Positions 32,525-41,174 of a stretch of 64,000 nucleotides of DNA are shown in pieces. Below the pieces are notes generated by a model, which was given only the letters and a program-made list of their open reading frames with translations, ran no database searches and had not been told where the DNA came from. This stretch comes from RPRC01 sp034933285 (GTDB lineage Bacteria > Desulfobacterota > Desulfuromonadia > Geobacterales > Geobacteraceae): positions 62,001 to 126,000 of the forward strand of contig JAYFNT010000004.1 in the NCBI GenBank assembly GCA_034933285.1, given 5' to 3'. The position numbers and the translations under genes were made by a program. Position 1 is the first letter of the stretch. Every line of letters begins with the position of its first letter.

Positions 32525-33220
32525 TCAATGGGCTTCTTCGAGAGCTCCCTGTATGTAAATGGTTGAAAGGAGCATGAAGACGAAGGTCTGGAGAAACGCT
32601 ACCAGCACACCCATGAGCATCATCGGCAGCGGCACAAGGAACGGAACGAGGCCGAAGAAAATCAGCAGAATCAGTTCATGGCCGTTCATGTTGCCGAAAA
32701 GACGGAATGAGAGGGAGAGCGGACGGCTTATGTGGCCGATGATCTCGACGAAGAACATGAACGGGGCCAGCCACCAGACCGGCCCGAAAAAGTGCTTTAT
32801 GTACTTGAACCCGTGGTTGCGTACTCCTACCACATGGGTTGACATGAACACGATGATTGCACAGGCTGCCGTAGTGTTGAGGTTTGCCGTAGGCGGGTAG
32901 AATCCCGGAACCAGCCCGATCAGGTTCGAGATGAGGATGAAAAAGGCAAGGGTTGCAATCAGGGGGAAAAAAGCCCTCCCCCTTTCGCCCATGTTGTCTA
33001 CGACCACGCCCTCGATCCCGCTGATGCAGACTTCCATGAAATTCTGCAGCTTCCCCGGCAGGGTCTTGATCGAGCCTCGAACAATGAGGGAGAGTCCTAC
33101 GAGAATCGCGGTTACCAGCCAGGCATGGACGATGGCGTCGATGCCTGCTTCGTCCGTGTACTTGGAGAGAGGCGCCAGCAGTTCGCGGAAGAACTGGAGA
33201 AAGAGATATGGATGGACCAT
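32525..33220 (-). CDS. atpB: ATP synthase Fo subunit a
   Basis: A 231-residue membrane protein with five or six helices. The signature SFRLFGNMNGHELI contains the essential arginine (LSLSFRLFGN), and PLSLSFRLF is preceded by FFVEIIGHISRPL, both conserved in subunit a. It forms the proton half-channels with subunit c. It follows atpI by six bases and precedes atpE by 121 bases. Confidence 0.92.
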   Translation of the reverse strand: MVHPYLFLQFFRELLAPLSKYTDEAGIDAIVHAWLVTAILVGLSLIVRGSIKTLPGKLQNFMEVCISGIEGVVVDNMGERGRAFFPLIATLAFFILISNLIGLVPGFYPPTANLNTTAACAIIVFMSTHVVGVRNHGFKYIKHFFGPVWWLAPFMFFVEIIGHISRPLSLSFRLFGNMNGHELILLIFFGLVPFLVPLPMMLMGVLVAFLQTFVFMLLSTIYIQGALEEAH

Positions 33221-33226
33221 GTTGTG

Positions 33227-33613
33227 CTAACCTCCGTTTAGGGTTGCCATATAGACTGCCATGACGATAATGGCAATGACAACTACCGAGAGTCCCAGAA
33301 GCAGACCGAATATGTTTAAGTTACCGTAAAGTATGAGAAGTGATACGGTGACCGCAATGACGAGCAACCTGATCACATATCTCATTTGAGCGAATCTGGC
33401 AGCCTGCTTTGCCGGGAGCTGCAAGGCCCGTTGCAGGATAGTGTAAAGCCAATGGCAGTTGGCAATCGCGATGAGCCCTCCGACCGCGACTCCGGCGGCG
33501 AACTGGAGGGACACTGCTGTCACACCAATTACCGTGAAAAGGACCGTAAAGGCCGTACTGCAGACTGTTAGAATGGTGAAGATATTATTTTCGTTGATCT
33601 TCACCCTGCTCAT
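33227..33613 (-). CDS. atpI: ATP synthase accessory protein I
   Basis: A 128-residue membrane protein with four hydrophobic segments (residues about 13-38, 42-60, 83-100 and 102-122). It lies between atpZ and atpB and overlaps atpZ by 29 bases. AtpI-type proteins help assemble the c-ring and are otherwise poorly conserved, so the name rests on topology and operon position. RVKINENNIFTILTVCSTA at the N-terminus is unremarkable. Confidence 0.75.
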   Translation of the reverse strand: MSRVKINENNIFTILTVCSTAFTVLFTVIGVTAVSLQFAAGVAVGGLIAIANCHWLYTILQRALQLPAKQAARFAQMRYVIRLLVIAVTVSLLILYGNLNIFGLLLGLSVVVIAIIVMAVYMATLNGG

Positions 33614-33833
33614 TTTTCCTTATTTCTTTTCCTATGATAACGAATATGTTGCGAAAAGCCGCAACAATCCCGATCAGCAGAAAGATGAAGAAAAACCATG
33701 GTTTAGTGCCCAGCCACTGGTCGAGTTTCAGTCCGGCAAAGATCCCCATGGCTATGGCCAGAACCACCGAAATACCCAGGCTGGATACCACGCTGAGGGT
33801 TTTCAGCAGGTTTTTATTCTCCTCATCCATGAA
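33585..33833 (-). CDS. atpZ: AtpZ/AtpI-family small membrane protein
   Basis: An 82-residue protein starting MDEENKNLLKTLSVVSSLG, with two membrane helices (residues about 15-35 and 44-62) joined by KLDQWLGTKPWFF, the LD.WLGT pattern of the AtpZ family, thought to be a magnesium or calcium channel linked to ATP synthase. The ATG at 33833 has AGGATAAGG upstream. The last 29 bases overlap atpI. It follows hemL by 46 bases on the same strand. Confidence 0.75.
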   Translation of the reverse strand, partial: FMDEENKNLLKTLSVVSSLGISVVLAIAMGIFAGLKLDQWLGTKPWFFFIFLLIGIVAAFRNIFVIIGKEIRKNEQGEDQRK

Positions 33834-33879
33834 CCTTATCCTTTTAGCACAGCAAAAGTAAAAAAAGCAACTCAAATTT

Positions 33880-35169
33880 TCATGACGCTAAAAATTTGAA
33901 AATCTTGGCCGCAGCTGAGATGGTTCGGTCGATATCCTCTTCCGAATGGGCTCCGGAAACGAAAACCGTTTCGAACTGGGAGGGGGCCAGATAGATGCCC
34001 TGGTCCAGCATGGCGTGAAAGTACCTGCCGAACGCGGCTGTGTCACATCGGGCCGCAGTTGTCCAGTTGCAGACTTCGCTATCGGTGAAGAATGTGCACA
34101 ACATGCTCCCCACCCGGGACGAAAATACCGGGAACCCGGCATCCGCAGCCGCCCGGCTCAGGCCGGCGGCGAGGCGGGCGCTTTTTTCCTCAAGGTTTGC
34201 ATAGAATCCTTGTTCCTGCAGAAGACTCAGCGTAGCTATACCGGCGGACATGGCCAGCGGATTGCCCGAGAGGGTGCCTGCCTGATATACGCTTCCCGAC
34301 GGAGAAAGCAGCTGCATGATTTCTTTCCTGCCGCCGAATGCCCCTACCGGAAGCCCCCCGCCGATGATTTTGCCCAGCGTGGTCATATCCGGTGTGACGC
34401 CGTAAAGTTCCTGCGCCCCTCCGTAGGCAACCCGGAATCCGGTCATGACTTCATCGAAGATAAGGATAATCCCTTCGCGGTCGCACAAGCGCCTAAGCCC
34501 TTCGAGAAACCCTTGGCGCGGCGCTATGGCGCCCATGTTTCCGGCAACCGGCTCAATGATTATACAGGAAACCTTGCCTTTGTTTTCCGTGATGAGGGCT
34601 TCGACAGAGCCAGGATCATTATATTCGGCGATCAGGGTGTGCCGCGCAAAGTCAGCCGGCACCCCCGGAGAGTCCGGGACTCCGAAAGTGGCTGCTCCGG
34701 AGCCCGCCTTCACCAGCAGCGAATCGGCATGACCGTGATAACAGCCGGCAAACTTGATGACTGCGTCCCGCCCCGTATAAGCCCGGGCGAGACGGATGGC
34801 ACTCATTGTAGCCTCGGTTCCGGAACTCACCATACGGACCATTTCGATGGAGGGCACGGCTTCTACGACCATTTCCGCAAGCCGTATCTCCAACTCGGTT
34901 GGAGCGCCGAAGCTGCTCCCCTTCTCCATGGCCGAGGTGACGGCCCTCACTACCCGGGGGTGGCAATGTCCCACGATCATCGGGCCCCAGGAACCGACGT
35001 AATCGATGTATTCGTTGTTGTCCGCGTCGTAAATCCTGGACCCGGCGGCGCGTTCGATGAACAGGGGGTCGCCGCCCACGGATCTGAATGCGCGAACCGG
35101 GCTGTTGACTCCTCCCGGTATGAGGGATCCGGCTTTGCCGAACAACAGCGAGGATCGGTCATGTTTCAT
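33880..35169 (-). CDS. hemL: Glutamate-1-semialdehyde 2,1-aminomutase
   Basis: A 429-residue PLP enzyme that converts glutamate-1-semialdehyde to 5-aminolevulinate, the precursor of heme and cobalamin. The PLP lysine is in MTTLGKIIGGGLPVGAFGG (about residue 264), and LIPGGVNSPVRAF, YHGHADSLLVKAGSG and IFDEVMTGFR are the standard class-III blocks. GGTGAT lies before the ATG. The product feeds the tetrapyrrole routes used by the cbi genes 15-25 kb away. The next gene on the strand is atpZ, so partial co-transcription is possible. Confidence 0.93.
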   Translation of the reverse strand: MKHDRSSLLFGKAGSLIPGGVNSPVRAFRSVGGDPLFIERAAGSRIYDADNNEYIDYVGSWGPMIVGHCHPRVVRAVTSAMEKGSSFGAPTELEIRLAEMVVEAVPSIEMVRMVSSGTEATMSAIRLARAYTGRDAVIKFAGCYHGHADSLLVKAGSGAATFGVPDSPGVPADFARHTLIAEYNDPGSVEALITENKGKVSCIIIEPVAGNMGAIAPRQGFLEGLRRLCDREGIILIFDEVMTGFRVAYGGAQELYGVTPDMTTLGKIIGGGLPVGAFGGRKEIMQLLSPSGSVYQAGTLSGNPLAMSAGIATLSLLQEQGFYANLEEKSARLAAGLSRAAADAGFPVFSSRVGSMLCTFFTDSEVCNWTTAARCDTAAFGRYFHAMLDQGIYLAPSQFETVFVSGAHSEEDIDRTISAAAKIFKFLAS

Positions 35170-35205
35170 ATTATCACCTTCAATCAGCCGGCGTCACTTG
35201 CCAAG

Positions 35206-35733
35206 TCAGGAGTTAAGATATTCTTTGGAGTACTGGACGTAATTGTCCGACGATTTTTTCAGCCGTTCCAGTTCCTGGGTTGTAAGGTCGCGCTTGTATC
35301 GGGCAGGAGAGCCGAGCCACAGTGTGCGGGGAGGGATGACGGTGCCTTCGGTAACCAGGGAGCGGGCGCCTACCAGTGCCTGTTCGCCAACGACGGCATG
35401 ATCCATTACGAGGGCCTGCATGCCGATGAATGCGCCGTCTTCGATTATGCAGCCGTGAAGGGTAACGCTGTGGGCGATGGTGACGTCATTGCCGATAAGC
35501 AGTGGAGCGCCTGGGTCATCGGCATTTTTTTTGTGGGTGACGTGCAGCAGGGAAAGGTCCTGTATGTTGGTCCTGTCCCCTATCCGGATGTGGTTTACGT
35601 CACCACGCACTACAGTGTTGAACCAGATACTGCTTTCAGTACCGATTTCCACATCGCCGATAACAACAGCAGTATCGGCAATAAACGCGGAATCGTCGAT
35701 TTTCGGATGGACACCCTTGAAGGGGCGTATCAT
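35206..35733 (-). CDS. Gamma-class carbonic anhydrase-like protein
   Basis: A 175-residue left-handed beta-helix protein. Hexapeptide repeats run through DTAVVIGDVEIGTESSIWF and beyond. Metal ligands are in HVTHKKN (two His) and NDVTIAHSVTLHGC (His), and RGDVNHIRIG with the conserved Arg/Asp/Gln-type pocket follows the family. Many such proteins (YrdA, CaiE types) are called gamma-CA-like without tested activity. The ATG at 35733 has GAGGGAAT upstream and overlaps the end of nadA, so the pair is one transcript. Confidence 0.85.
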   Translation of the reverse strand: MIRPFKGVHPKIDDSAFIADTAVVIGDVEIGTESSIWFNTVVRGDVNHIRIGDRTNIQDLSLLHVTHKKNADDPGAPLLIGNDVTIAHSVTLHGCIIEDGAFIGMQALVMDHAVVGEQALVGARSLVTEGTVIPPRTLWLGSPARYKRDLTTQELERLKKSSDNYVQYSKEYLNS

Positions 35734-35755
35734 GCGAATTCCCTCATGGTGCGGC

Positions 35756-36670
35756 TCAGTCTCTCGGAACGGCAAGCATCCGGTCCAGCGCCCTTTTCGC
35801 GGGTATCCGTATATCTTCCTCCACCCGCACTTCGGGTTTCAGGGTCCGGAGCGAAGCCAGGATGTCTTCGAGGGAGATCAGCTTCATGTTGGGGCAAATG
35901 AGGCCGGGGGATGCGAGGATGAACTCCTTGTCCGGATTTTCCTTTTTCAGCCGGTAGAGGATACCGGCCTCGGTGCCGATTATGATGCGTTTCGCCGGGC
36001 TCTTCCGGCAGTATTCATACATGCCGCTGGTGGAGCAGGCGTGGTCCGCCAGGTCGGATACCGCGGGATTGCATTCGGGATGGCAGATGAACAGGGCGTC
36101 CGGATATTCCGCCTTGAGGCGGCAGACGTCTTCGGCCCGCAATCTTTCGTGGGTGGGGCAGAAACCATCCCAGAAATGAAATTTCTTGTTCGAGGTTTTC
36201 GCCACGAAGCGGCCCAGGTTGCGGTCCGGCGTGAATATCAGCTCGTTTTCGGCAAGTGAATTCACCACCCGTCCGGCATTTGCCGATGTGCAGCAGATGT
36301 CCGTATGGGCCTTGACCGCTGCGGATGAGTTGACATAGGTCACGACCGGCACTCCGGGAAAGCGCTTCTTCATTTCGAGCAGACCTTCGACGGTGATCAT
36401 GTCTGCCATGGGGCAACCTGCGTCCAGCCTGGGCAGCAGCACCTTTTTCTCCGGAGAGAGAATCGAGGCTGATTCGGCCATGAAATGAACGCCGCAGAAA
36501 ACGATAACTTCGGCGCTGGTCTTTGCCGCTTCTATGGAGAGAGCCAGGGAATCGCCGGTTATGTCCGCTATTTCCTGTACCTCGTCGCGCATGTAATTGT
36601 GGGCGAGCAGAACTGCATTTCGCTTTTTGAGAAGCTCCCTGATTTCGCTCTTGATGTCTTGGTTATCCAT
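35756..36670 (-). CDS. nadA: Quinolinate synthase
   Basis: A 304-residue enzyme that joins iminoaspartate and DHAP into quinolinate for NAD. Cluster cysteines are visible: CGVHFMAE, DAGCPMAD, CCTSANA and CPNMKLI near the end, and HNYMRDEVQEIADITGDSL near the N-terminus is the first conserved block; EADFCHPECN (here FICHPECN) holds further conserved residues. I start at MDNQDIKSE (36670), with GGAATAGG upstream; the longer frame to 36763 is unneeded. It is followed by the gamma-CA gene with overlap. Confidence 0.92.
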   Translation of the reverse strand: MDNQDIKSEIRELLKKRNAVLLAHNYMRDEVQEIADITGDSLALSIEAAKTSAEVIVFCGVHFMAESASILSPEKKVLLPRLDAGCPMADMITVEGLLEMKKRFPGVPVVTYVNSSAAVKAHTDICCTSANAGRVVNSLAENELIFTPDRNLGRFVAKTSNKKFHFWDGFCPTHERLRAEDVCRLKAEYPDALFICHPECNPAVSDLADHACSTSGMYEYCRKSPAKRIIIGTEAGILYRLKKENPDKEFILASPGLICPNMKLISLEDILASLRTLKPEVRVEEDIRIPAKRALDRMLAVPRD

Positions 36671-37003
36671 ACCTATTCCGTTTCCCTGTCGATCCGATTC
36701 GGTTATTGTCACCTTCCCGCTGAGAGCAGGCTTTCCGGAAATCGGAACAAAGATATTCAGCATGGCAGATAGTAGCCAATGTTCCCTGTTATGTCAAACA
36801 GTTTGCTCAATCGGCGAGCTGGAAAGTGCTGTTTTGCGGAGAGTCTTACCGCTATCGGAACCCTCCTTGACACGTAACGGCAAAACCTCTATCCTTTCTG
36901 TATCAGCAAAACGGGAAGTTCCGTCAAATACTGTTATGCTCTGGGCTGAAACCGGTCGCCGCATGGATCGAACGGGCCGATTCGCCGGGGGCGAGGATCT
37001 CAC

Positions 37004-37273
37004 ATGTTTGGTATCGGCATGCCTGAACTCATCATAATCATGGTGATAGCGCTCATCGTCATCGGTCCCCAGAAGCTTCCCGACCTGGCCCGCTCCCTTG
37101 GCCGCGGACTTGCCGAATTCAAGCGTGCAGCCGATGATTTCAAGCAGACTATCGAGGATGAGAGCAGGATTCACGATGAAGGGATGGCTTCAGGTGCGGA
37201 ACAAAGCCCCGCGACGGGAGATAAGCCTGCCGAGAGCGGTGACCCCGGAAGGGAAGAAGTGAAAAAGGGGTGA
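37004..37273 (+). CDS. tatA: Twin-arginine translocase TatA/B-type protein
   Basis: An 89-residue protein starting MFGIGMPELIIIMVIALIVIGPQKLPDLARSLG, a short membrane helix followed by the FGPKKLPE-like hinge (here IGPQKLPDL) and an amphipathic helix with F at AEFKRAADDFKQ, then an acidic tail. TatA forms the pore for folded proteins; the length and tail also allow TatB. No tatC is next to it, so its partner lies elsewhere. The annotated ATG has no perfect ribosome site, but GGATC lies upstream. Confidence 0.85.
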   Translation: MFGIGMPELIIIMVIALIVIGPQKLPDLARSLGRGLAEFKRAADDFKQTIEDESRIHDEGMASGAEQSPATGDKPAESGDPGREEVKKG

Positions 37274-37296
37274 CGTGGGGGAAATCGAGCGTTCGC

Positions 37297-37325
37297 AAAA
37301 AAAGGCGGGTTCCCCCGCCTTTTTC
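37297..37325. terminator. Bidirectional terminator between tatA and the tol cluster
   Basis: AAAAAGGCGGG pairs with CCCGCCTTTTT around a four-base TTCC loop. It ends tatA on the plus strand and ybgF on the minus strand. Confidence 0.85.
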
Positions 37326-37344
37326 AGTTTCCGCGTGCATGCGG

Positions 37345-38145
37345 CTACTTCAACGATTTCAACAGCTGCTGTGCCTTTTTTGCCTCCGGGGAGCGGGGAT
37401 AGACCCCCTGGAGTTCTTTTAACACGTATCGGGCGTTTTTCTTGTCGCCAAGGGCCTTGAAAGACATGGCCTGCTTCAGCATGGCGCCGGGGGCCTTGTC
37501 CTTTTTGGGAAAGTTCTTTATGACTTCCTGATAGGCAAGAACTGCCTGTTCGTATTTCTTTTCGTTGTAATAACTTTCACCAACCCAGAACAAGGCATTG
37601 GCTGCCAGTTCATGCTTGGGGTAACGCTCCGAAAATCGGGTGAACGTTTCCCTGGCCTTCTGCATGTCGCCTGCCTTGTAGAGGTTTATTCCGCTTTCAT
37701 AGAGCCCTTCGGCAGTCTCCGCTGCCGGAGCGCCTTTGGTGTCCACTGGTGTGCCGACCTTCTTTTCCAGCTTCAGCATGCGGTCCTCAAGGGCCGCCAG
37801 CCGGCGTTCAATCTCTTCCTTCTGAAAGGCCTTTTCCTCCGAAGGCTTCTGGACCTGAAGCTTCAAGTCGTCCAGCTTTCCGGAAAGTTCCTGGATATCC
37901 ATGCGGATGGTGTCCTGGGTGGCCTGCAGATCGGCCGCTCCCTTTCGCAGGCCCTTGACCGAATTCTGGAGTTCCTCCTTGGTTTCCTGACGGATGCCCC
38001 CCATGTCCTTTTCCAGTCTGGTGATCCGGGTTTTCAGGTCGTAACTGTCCCGCTGGACGCTTTCTACATCACCTCTGCTGGCGCAGCCGGCAGCCAGGCA
38101 AAGAAAAATGAACGGAATCATACATCGTATGGTCCGCACGGCCAT
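37345..38145 (-). CDS. ybgF: Tol-Pal system lipoprotein YbgF/CpoB
   Basis: A 266-residue envelope protein. The N-terminus MAVRTIRCMIPFIFLCLAAGCASRG is a lipoprotein signal with the lipobox AAGC. A long coiled coil follows (residues 30-125), then TPR-like repeats: SGINLYKAGDMQKARETF, ALFWVGESYYNEKKYEQAVLAY and MLKQAMSFKALGDKKNARYVL. CpoB links peptidoglycan synthesis with Tol-driven constriction. It is the last gene of the tol cluster, after a short hairpin (38162-38192) that separates it from pal. Confidence 0.88.
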   Translation of the reverse strand: MAVRTIRCMIPFIFLCLAAGCASRGDVESVQRDSYDLKTRITRLEKDMGGIRQETKEELQNSVKGLRKGAADLQATQDTIRMDIQELSGKLDDLKLQVQKPSEEKAFQKEEIERRLAALEDRMLKLEKKVGTPVDTKGAPAAETAEGLYESGINLYKAGDMQKARETFTRFSERYPKHELAANALFWVGESYYNEKKYEQAVLAYQEVIKNFPKKDKAPGAMLKQAMSFKALGDKKNARYVLKELQGVYPRSPEAKKAQQLLKSLK

Positions 38146-38161
38146 GCTACTCCTCCTTCAG

Positions 38162-38192
38162 CAGGTTGTTGAAAAGTTTTTCAGCAGCCTGC
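38162..38192. repeat. Hairpin between pal and ybgF (CAGGTTGTTGA type)
   Basis: CAGGTTGTTGAAAA and TTTTTCAGCAGCCTG form a stem with almost no loop. Its arms match the ends of the 95-base element at 21793-21887, so it may be a collapsed copy. It lies in the gap after pal on the minus strand. Confidence 0.55.
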
Positions 38193-38256
38193 TCGTACGA
38201 TTGCTGTCACATAAGGGAAAGGAGCCGTCACCGACCCCTTTCCCAACCATGCTTTT

Positions 38257-38796
38257 CTACTTCACGATGACGAAATCAACCCTTCTGTTCTTGGCCCAAG
38301 CGGCTTCGTCATGGCCCGGATCGGCAGGTTTCTCCTTGCCGTAGCTGATCACGCTGAGGCGGTCCTGCGGAACGCCGAGGGTCAGCAGATAGTTCAACGC
38401 GGACTTGGCGCGTTTTTCACCAAGGGCCAGGTTGTATTCGTCCGATCCCCGTTCGTCGCAGTTTCCTTCGAGCCGGACCTTGTCGCCGGTCTTCTTCTGC
38501 AGGAGCTGTGCGTTCTTGTCCAGGATTGCCCTGGCGGAATCACTGAGGGTGAAGGAGTCAAAATCGAAGTAGATGGTTTCGAAGGCCAGGGCGGCTTCTT
38601 TCATGCCCTCATCCTTGACAGTGGTGTCCTTGGCGGCCTGCTGGTCCTGAACCGGGGTGGCGGGTTCTTTCGGCGGGGCGACCGGGGTCTGGACAACGGC
38701 CTCATCCTGTTTCACCACTTCCTTTTTGGCGCAGCCCGCGGCGGCGACGATTCCGCAGCAAAGCAATAGCATCATTCCGATAGTTCTGGTTTTCAT
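38257..38796 (-). CDS. pal: Peptidoglycan-associated lipoprotein
   Basis: A 179-residue outer-membrane lipoprotein that ties the outer membrane to peptidoglycan through Tol. The signal is MKTRTIGMMLLLCCGIVAAAGCAKKE with lipobox AAGC. The OmpA-like peptidoglycan domain has LEGNCDERGSDEYNLALGEKRA and VISYGKEKP, the hallmark of Pal; IYFDFDSFTLSDSARAILD is its start. The ATG at 38796 has GAGGAGG upstream. Expressed from its own promoter (38996-39023) in addition to any tol operon transcript. Confidence 0.93.
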   Translation of the reverse strand: MKTRTIGMMLLLCCGIVAAAGCAKKEVVKQDEAVVQTPVAPPKEPATPVQDQQAAKDTTVKDEGMKEAALAFETIYFDFDSFTLSDSARAILDKNAQLLQKKTGDKVRLEGNCDERGSDEYNLALGEKRAKSALNYLLTLGVPQDRLSVISYGKEKPADPGHDEAAWAKNRRVDFVIVK

Positions 38797-38995
38797 CTTT
38801 TCCTCCTCGCTTGAAATTATCAACGGGGACCGGTACGGATCCCCGTTGTCGGATCGGAGCTTCATGAGCCCCTTGGTGGCGTCATCGTTCATGTCATCTG
38901 ATTCCCCGGAGGTCTTGCCGGCTGTCACAACACCGGAGTTGTGAAGCGCTTGCCGGTTGTGTCACGATGAACGGGCAGGCTGAAAATACTGTAAC

Positions 38996-39023
38996 ATTAT
39001 ACATAAACGGAAAGGCTTTTCAA
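38996..39023 (-). promoter_or_regulatory. Sigma-70 promoter for pal
   Basis: On the minus strand TTGAAA (39023-39018), 16 bases, then TATAAT (39001-38996), a perfect -10. It lies about 200 bases before the pal start, in the 350-base gap after tolB. A CACAAC/GTTGTG hairpin in the leader may shape the transcript. Confidence 0.7.
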
Positions 39024-39147
39024 ACATTAACCGGTTCACAACGGTCTGCCGATGCTGAAACATTTCATATTTTCGGCAAATACCGGTCATCTCCCCACCA
39101 AAACCTCTTGCGGGTACTGTGTACTCAAGTTTAATAAATCCTCCGAC

Positions 39148-40428
39148 TTAGAGCCGGGGGGACCAGGTTGGGTGGTTGTCCGAGCTTGCACTTCTGGAAA
39201 CCTTTGTCTGGCCGGTTCCGTCCGCACGCATGACATAGATGGCGGTTCCCCCGCTGCGTGTCGAACTGAAAGTTATAAAGCGGCCATCCGGAGACCATCG
39301 GGGATGCTCGTTGCTTCCCTCGGTGGTCAGTTGCGTATCTCCACTGCCGTCCGGAGCGATTGAGTGGATCTGGAAGCCGCCCTGCTGGCGGCAGTACAGG
39401 ATGCGGTCTCCCTTGGGCGACCAGCTGGGAGTTACATTGTAAGCGCCGCTGGTGGTAAGACGATAAACGCCTGAACCATCAGATCTCATTACAAAGATCT
39501 GTGGTTTGCCGAGCCGGTCCGATACGAAGGCGATCCTGGATCCGTCCGGAGACCAGGAGGGAGAGATGTCGATGGCGCTGTTCCGGGTCAGGCGGGTTGC
39601 CGACCCCCCACCCTTGCTGATGGTATATATTTCCGCATTCCCGTCCTTGCTCAGGGAAAGGGCTATCCTGCCGCCATCCGGGGACCAGGCGCCGGTCACG
39701 TTTATGCCCGGGCTCGAGGAAATGCGGGCCTCGGTTCCGGTGTAGATTTCCCTCCGGTAGAGATCCGGGTTGCCGTGCTTATACGAGGTGTAGAGGATTT
39801 CCCGGCCGTTGGGGGAAAAATCGGGATTGAGGTTGATGGAGCGATTGGATGTGAGCTTCTGGACGTTATGCCCGTCGTAGTCCATGAGGTAGATCTCTTT
39901 ATTGCCGCTCCTCTTCGACACGAACACGATTTTGCCGGTAAAAGGCCCCCTTTCCTTGGTCATGAGCAGGAGCATGTCGTCGGCAAAGGTATGCGCCATC
40001 CTGCGCAGGTCTTTGCGTTTGCCGGAATAACGCTTGGCAAGCATCTGGCGTGAATTGGCCACGTCATACAACCGGAATTCCATGACCAGCTCATTTCCGT
40101 TCATCGTATAGCCGGATTTTATGAGAAGCTCTGCGTTTACCGCCTGCCAGGGGGCAAAGTCGAATTCCCCGGCACGTATTCCCCCGCCGGCGGCCGACGG
40201 AAGTTCCATGACCGCGTACCGTCCGGTCAGGGTAAGGTCGAATTTCAGGACATCACTTACTTCACCCGGAATATCCCCGCCGCCGGCTCCGCCAACATTC
40301 ACGGAAGGGGCAATGGCCAGTCGGAGCTGGCGGTCCATGGACGCGGTTACTTCAAGGTAATCCTGTGCGCCGAAGAGCATGGAAGGCAACAGCAGGATGG
40401 CAAAGATAATGAAAAGATATGGTTTCAC
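39148..40428 (-). CDS. tolB: Tol-Pal translocation protein TolB
   Basis: A 426-residue periplasmic protein with signal peptide MKPYLFIIFAILLLPSMLFGAQ. After an N-terminal domain (residues 25-170) it forms a six-bladed beta-propeller seen as repeated WSPDG-type units: NPDFSPNGREILYTS, AWSPDGGRIALS, SWSPDGSRIAFVSD, SWSPKGDRILYC, RWSPDGRFITFSS and the final WSPRL. TolB binds Pal and is pulled by TolA. The start overlaps tolA's stop by four bases. Confidence 0.93.
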   Translation of the reverse strand: MKPYLFIIFAILLLPSMLFGAQDYLEVTASMDRQLRLAIAPSVNVGGAGGGDIPGEVSDVLKFDLTLTGRYAVMELPSAAGGGIRAGEFDFAPWQAVNAELLIKSGYTMNGNELVMEFRLYDVANSRQMLAKRYSGKRKDLRRMAHTFADDMLLLMTKERGPFTGKIVFVSKRSGNKEIYLMDYDGHNVQKLTSNRSINLNPDFSPNGREILYTSYKHGNPDLYRREIYTGTEARISSSPGINVTGAWSPDGGRIALSLSKDGNAEIYTISKGGGSATRLTRNSAIDISPSWSPDGSRIAFVSDRLGKPQIFVMRSDGSGVYRLTTSGAYNVTPSWSPKGDRILYCRQQGGFQIHSIAPDGSGDTQLTTEGSNEHPRWSPDGRFITFSSTRSGGTAIYVMRADGTGQTKVSRSASSDNHPTWSPRL

Positions 40429-41174
40429 TTTTTTTCCAACCCTTCGGGCCTGAAGATAAAGCCCTGCTGGAATTCCCTGCGATTTGGCGGCGGTGGAAAG
40501 TTTTCGGCCGCCATGTCGATGGCCCGGGCAACCGCGTCTTCGAAGACCTTGTCGCCGGAGCTGCGCCGGATTCGGTAACTGGAAAGCTTGCCGTAACGGC
40601 TTATGAACACCTGCACCACCACTTCCGGTTTCCTGCTCTGGTAGGCAATCGTCATCTTGAATGCATCGCGCAGGCGTGACTGGATATAGCTTGCATAGTC
40701 GCTGCCCGCTTCGGTTCCCTTGCCTCCCGGCATACCGCTCCGGCCGCCCTGCGAGGCGACCCTTTTCCTCAGGTCATCCATGGTCGATTCGGCATGCTGC
40801 CTGCCGACCTTTCTTTCCAGCTTGGCCAGGCGCTCCTGAAAATCCTTGCTCGTTTCCTCATTGGCTTGGGTTTTGGGAGCTTTCGACGGAACGGGCCTGG
40901 ACGGTTTGGACGACTTGGGAGGGAGTTTCATCTCTTCCTGCTGACGTGAAGGGGGAGTGGCCGCGGCTTGAGAGACTTCTTTCCCGGGCGAGCCCGACCT
41001 GGGGTTGGCAACGGGGAGGTTGACGATGTCAACATAATAGACCGGCTCTGAGCTCTTGTTTATGGACGGGTAGAGGTCTATGAGAGAAAAAGTCGCTAGC
41101 AGCGTTGCATGCAGGAGGAACGAACAGGCAATGGATATGCCCAGTCCGGATTCTTTTTTCCGTTGGCGGTTCAT
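40425..41174 (-). CDS. tolA: TolA/TonB-family energy transducer
   Basis: A 249-residue protein with one N-terminal membrane helix (SIACSFLLHATLLATFSLIDLYP), a Pro/Lys-rich and then helical periplasmic span (KSSKPSRPVPSKAPKT, then ERLAKLERKVG) and a C-terminal TonB-like domain (YASYIQSRLRDAFKMTIAYQS, then VQVFISRYGKLSSYRIRRSSGDKVFEDAVARAI). It is shorter than enteric TolA. It couples the TolQR motor to TolB-Pal. The stop of tolR and the start of tolA overlap by four bases. Confidence 0.85.
   Translation of the reverse strand: MNRQRKKESGLGISIACSFLLHATLLATFSLIDLYPSINKSSEPVYYVDIVNLPVANPRSGSPGKEVSQAAATPPSRQQEEMKLPPKSSKPSRPVPSKAPKTQANEETSKDFQERLAKLERKVGRQHAESTMDDLRKRVASQGGRSGMPGGKGTEAGSDYASYIQSRLRDAFKMTIAYQSRKPEVVVQVFISRYGKLSSYRIRRSSGDKVFEDAVARAIDMAAENFPPPPNRREFQQGFIFRPEGLEKK

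Noticed and set aside
33946..35901. A 651-codon plus-strand frame opposite hemL and the gamma-CA gene
   Set aside because: Long, but it reads through two well-identified genes on the other strand and has no motifs; high G+C makes such shadows common.
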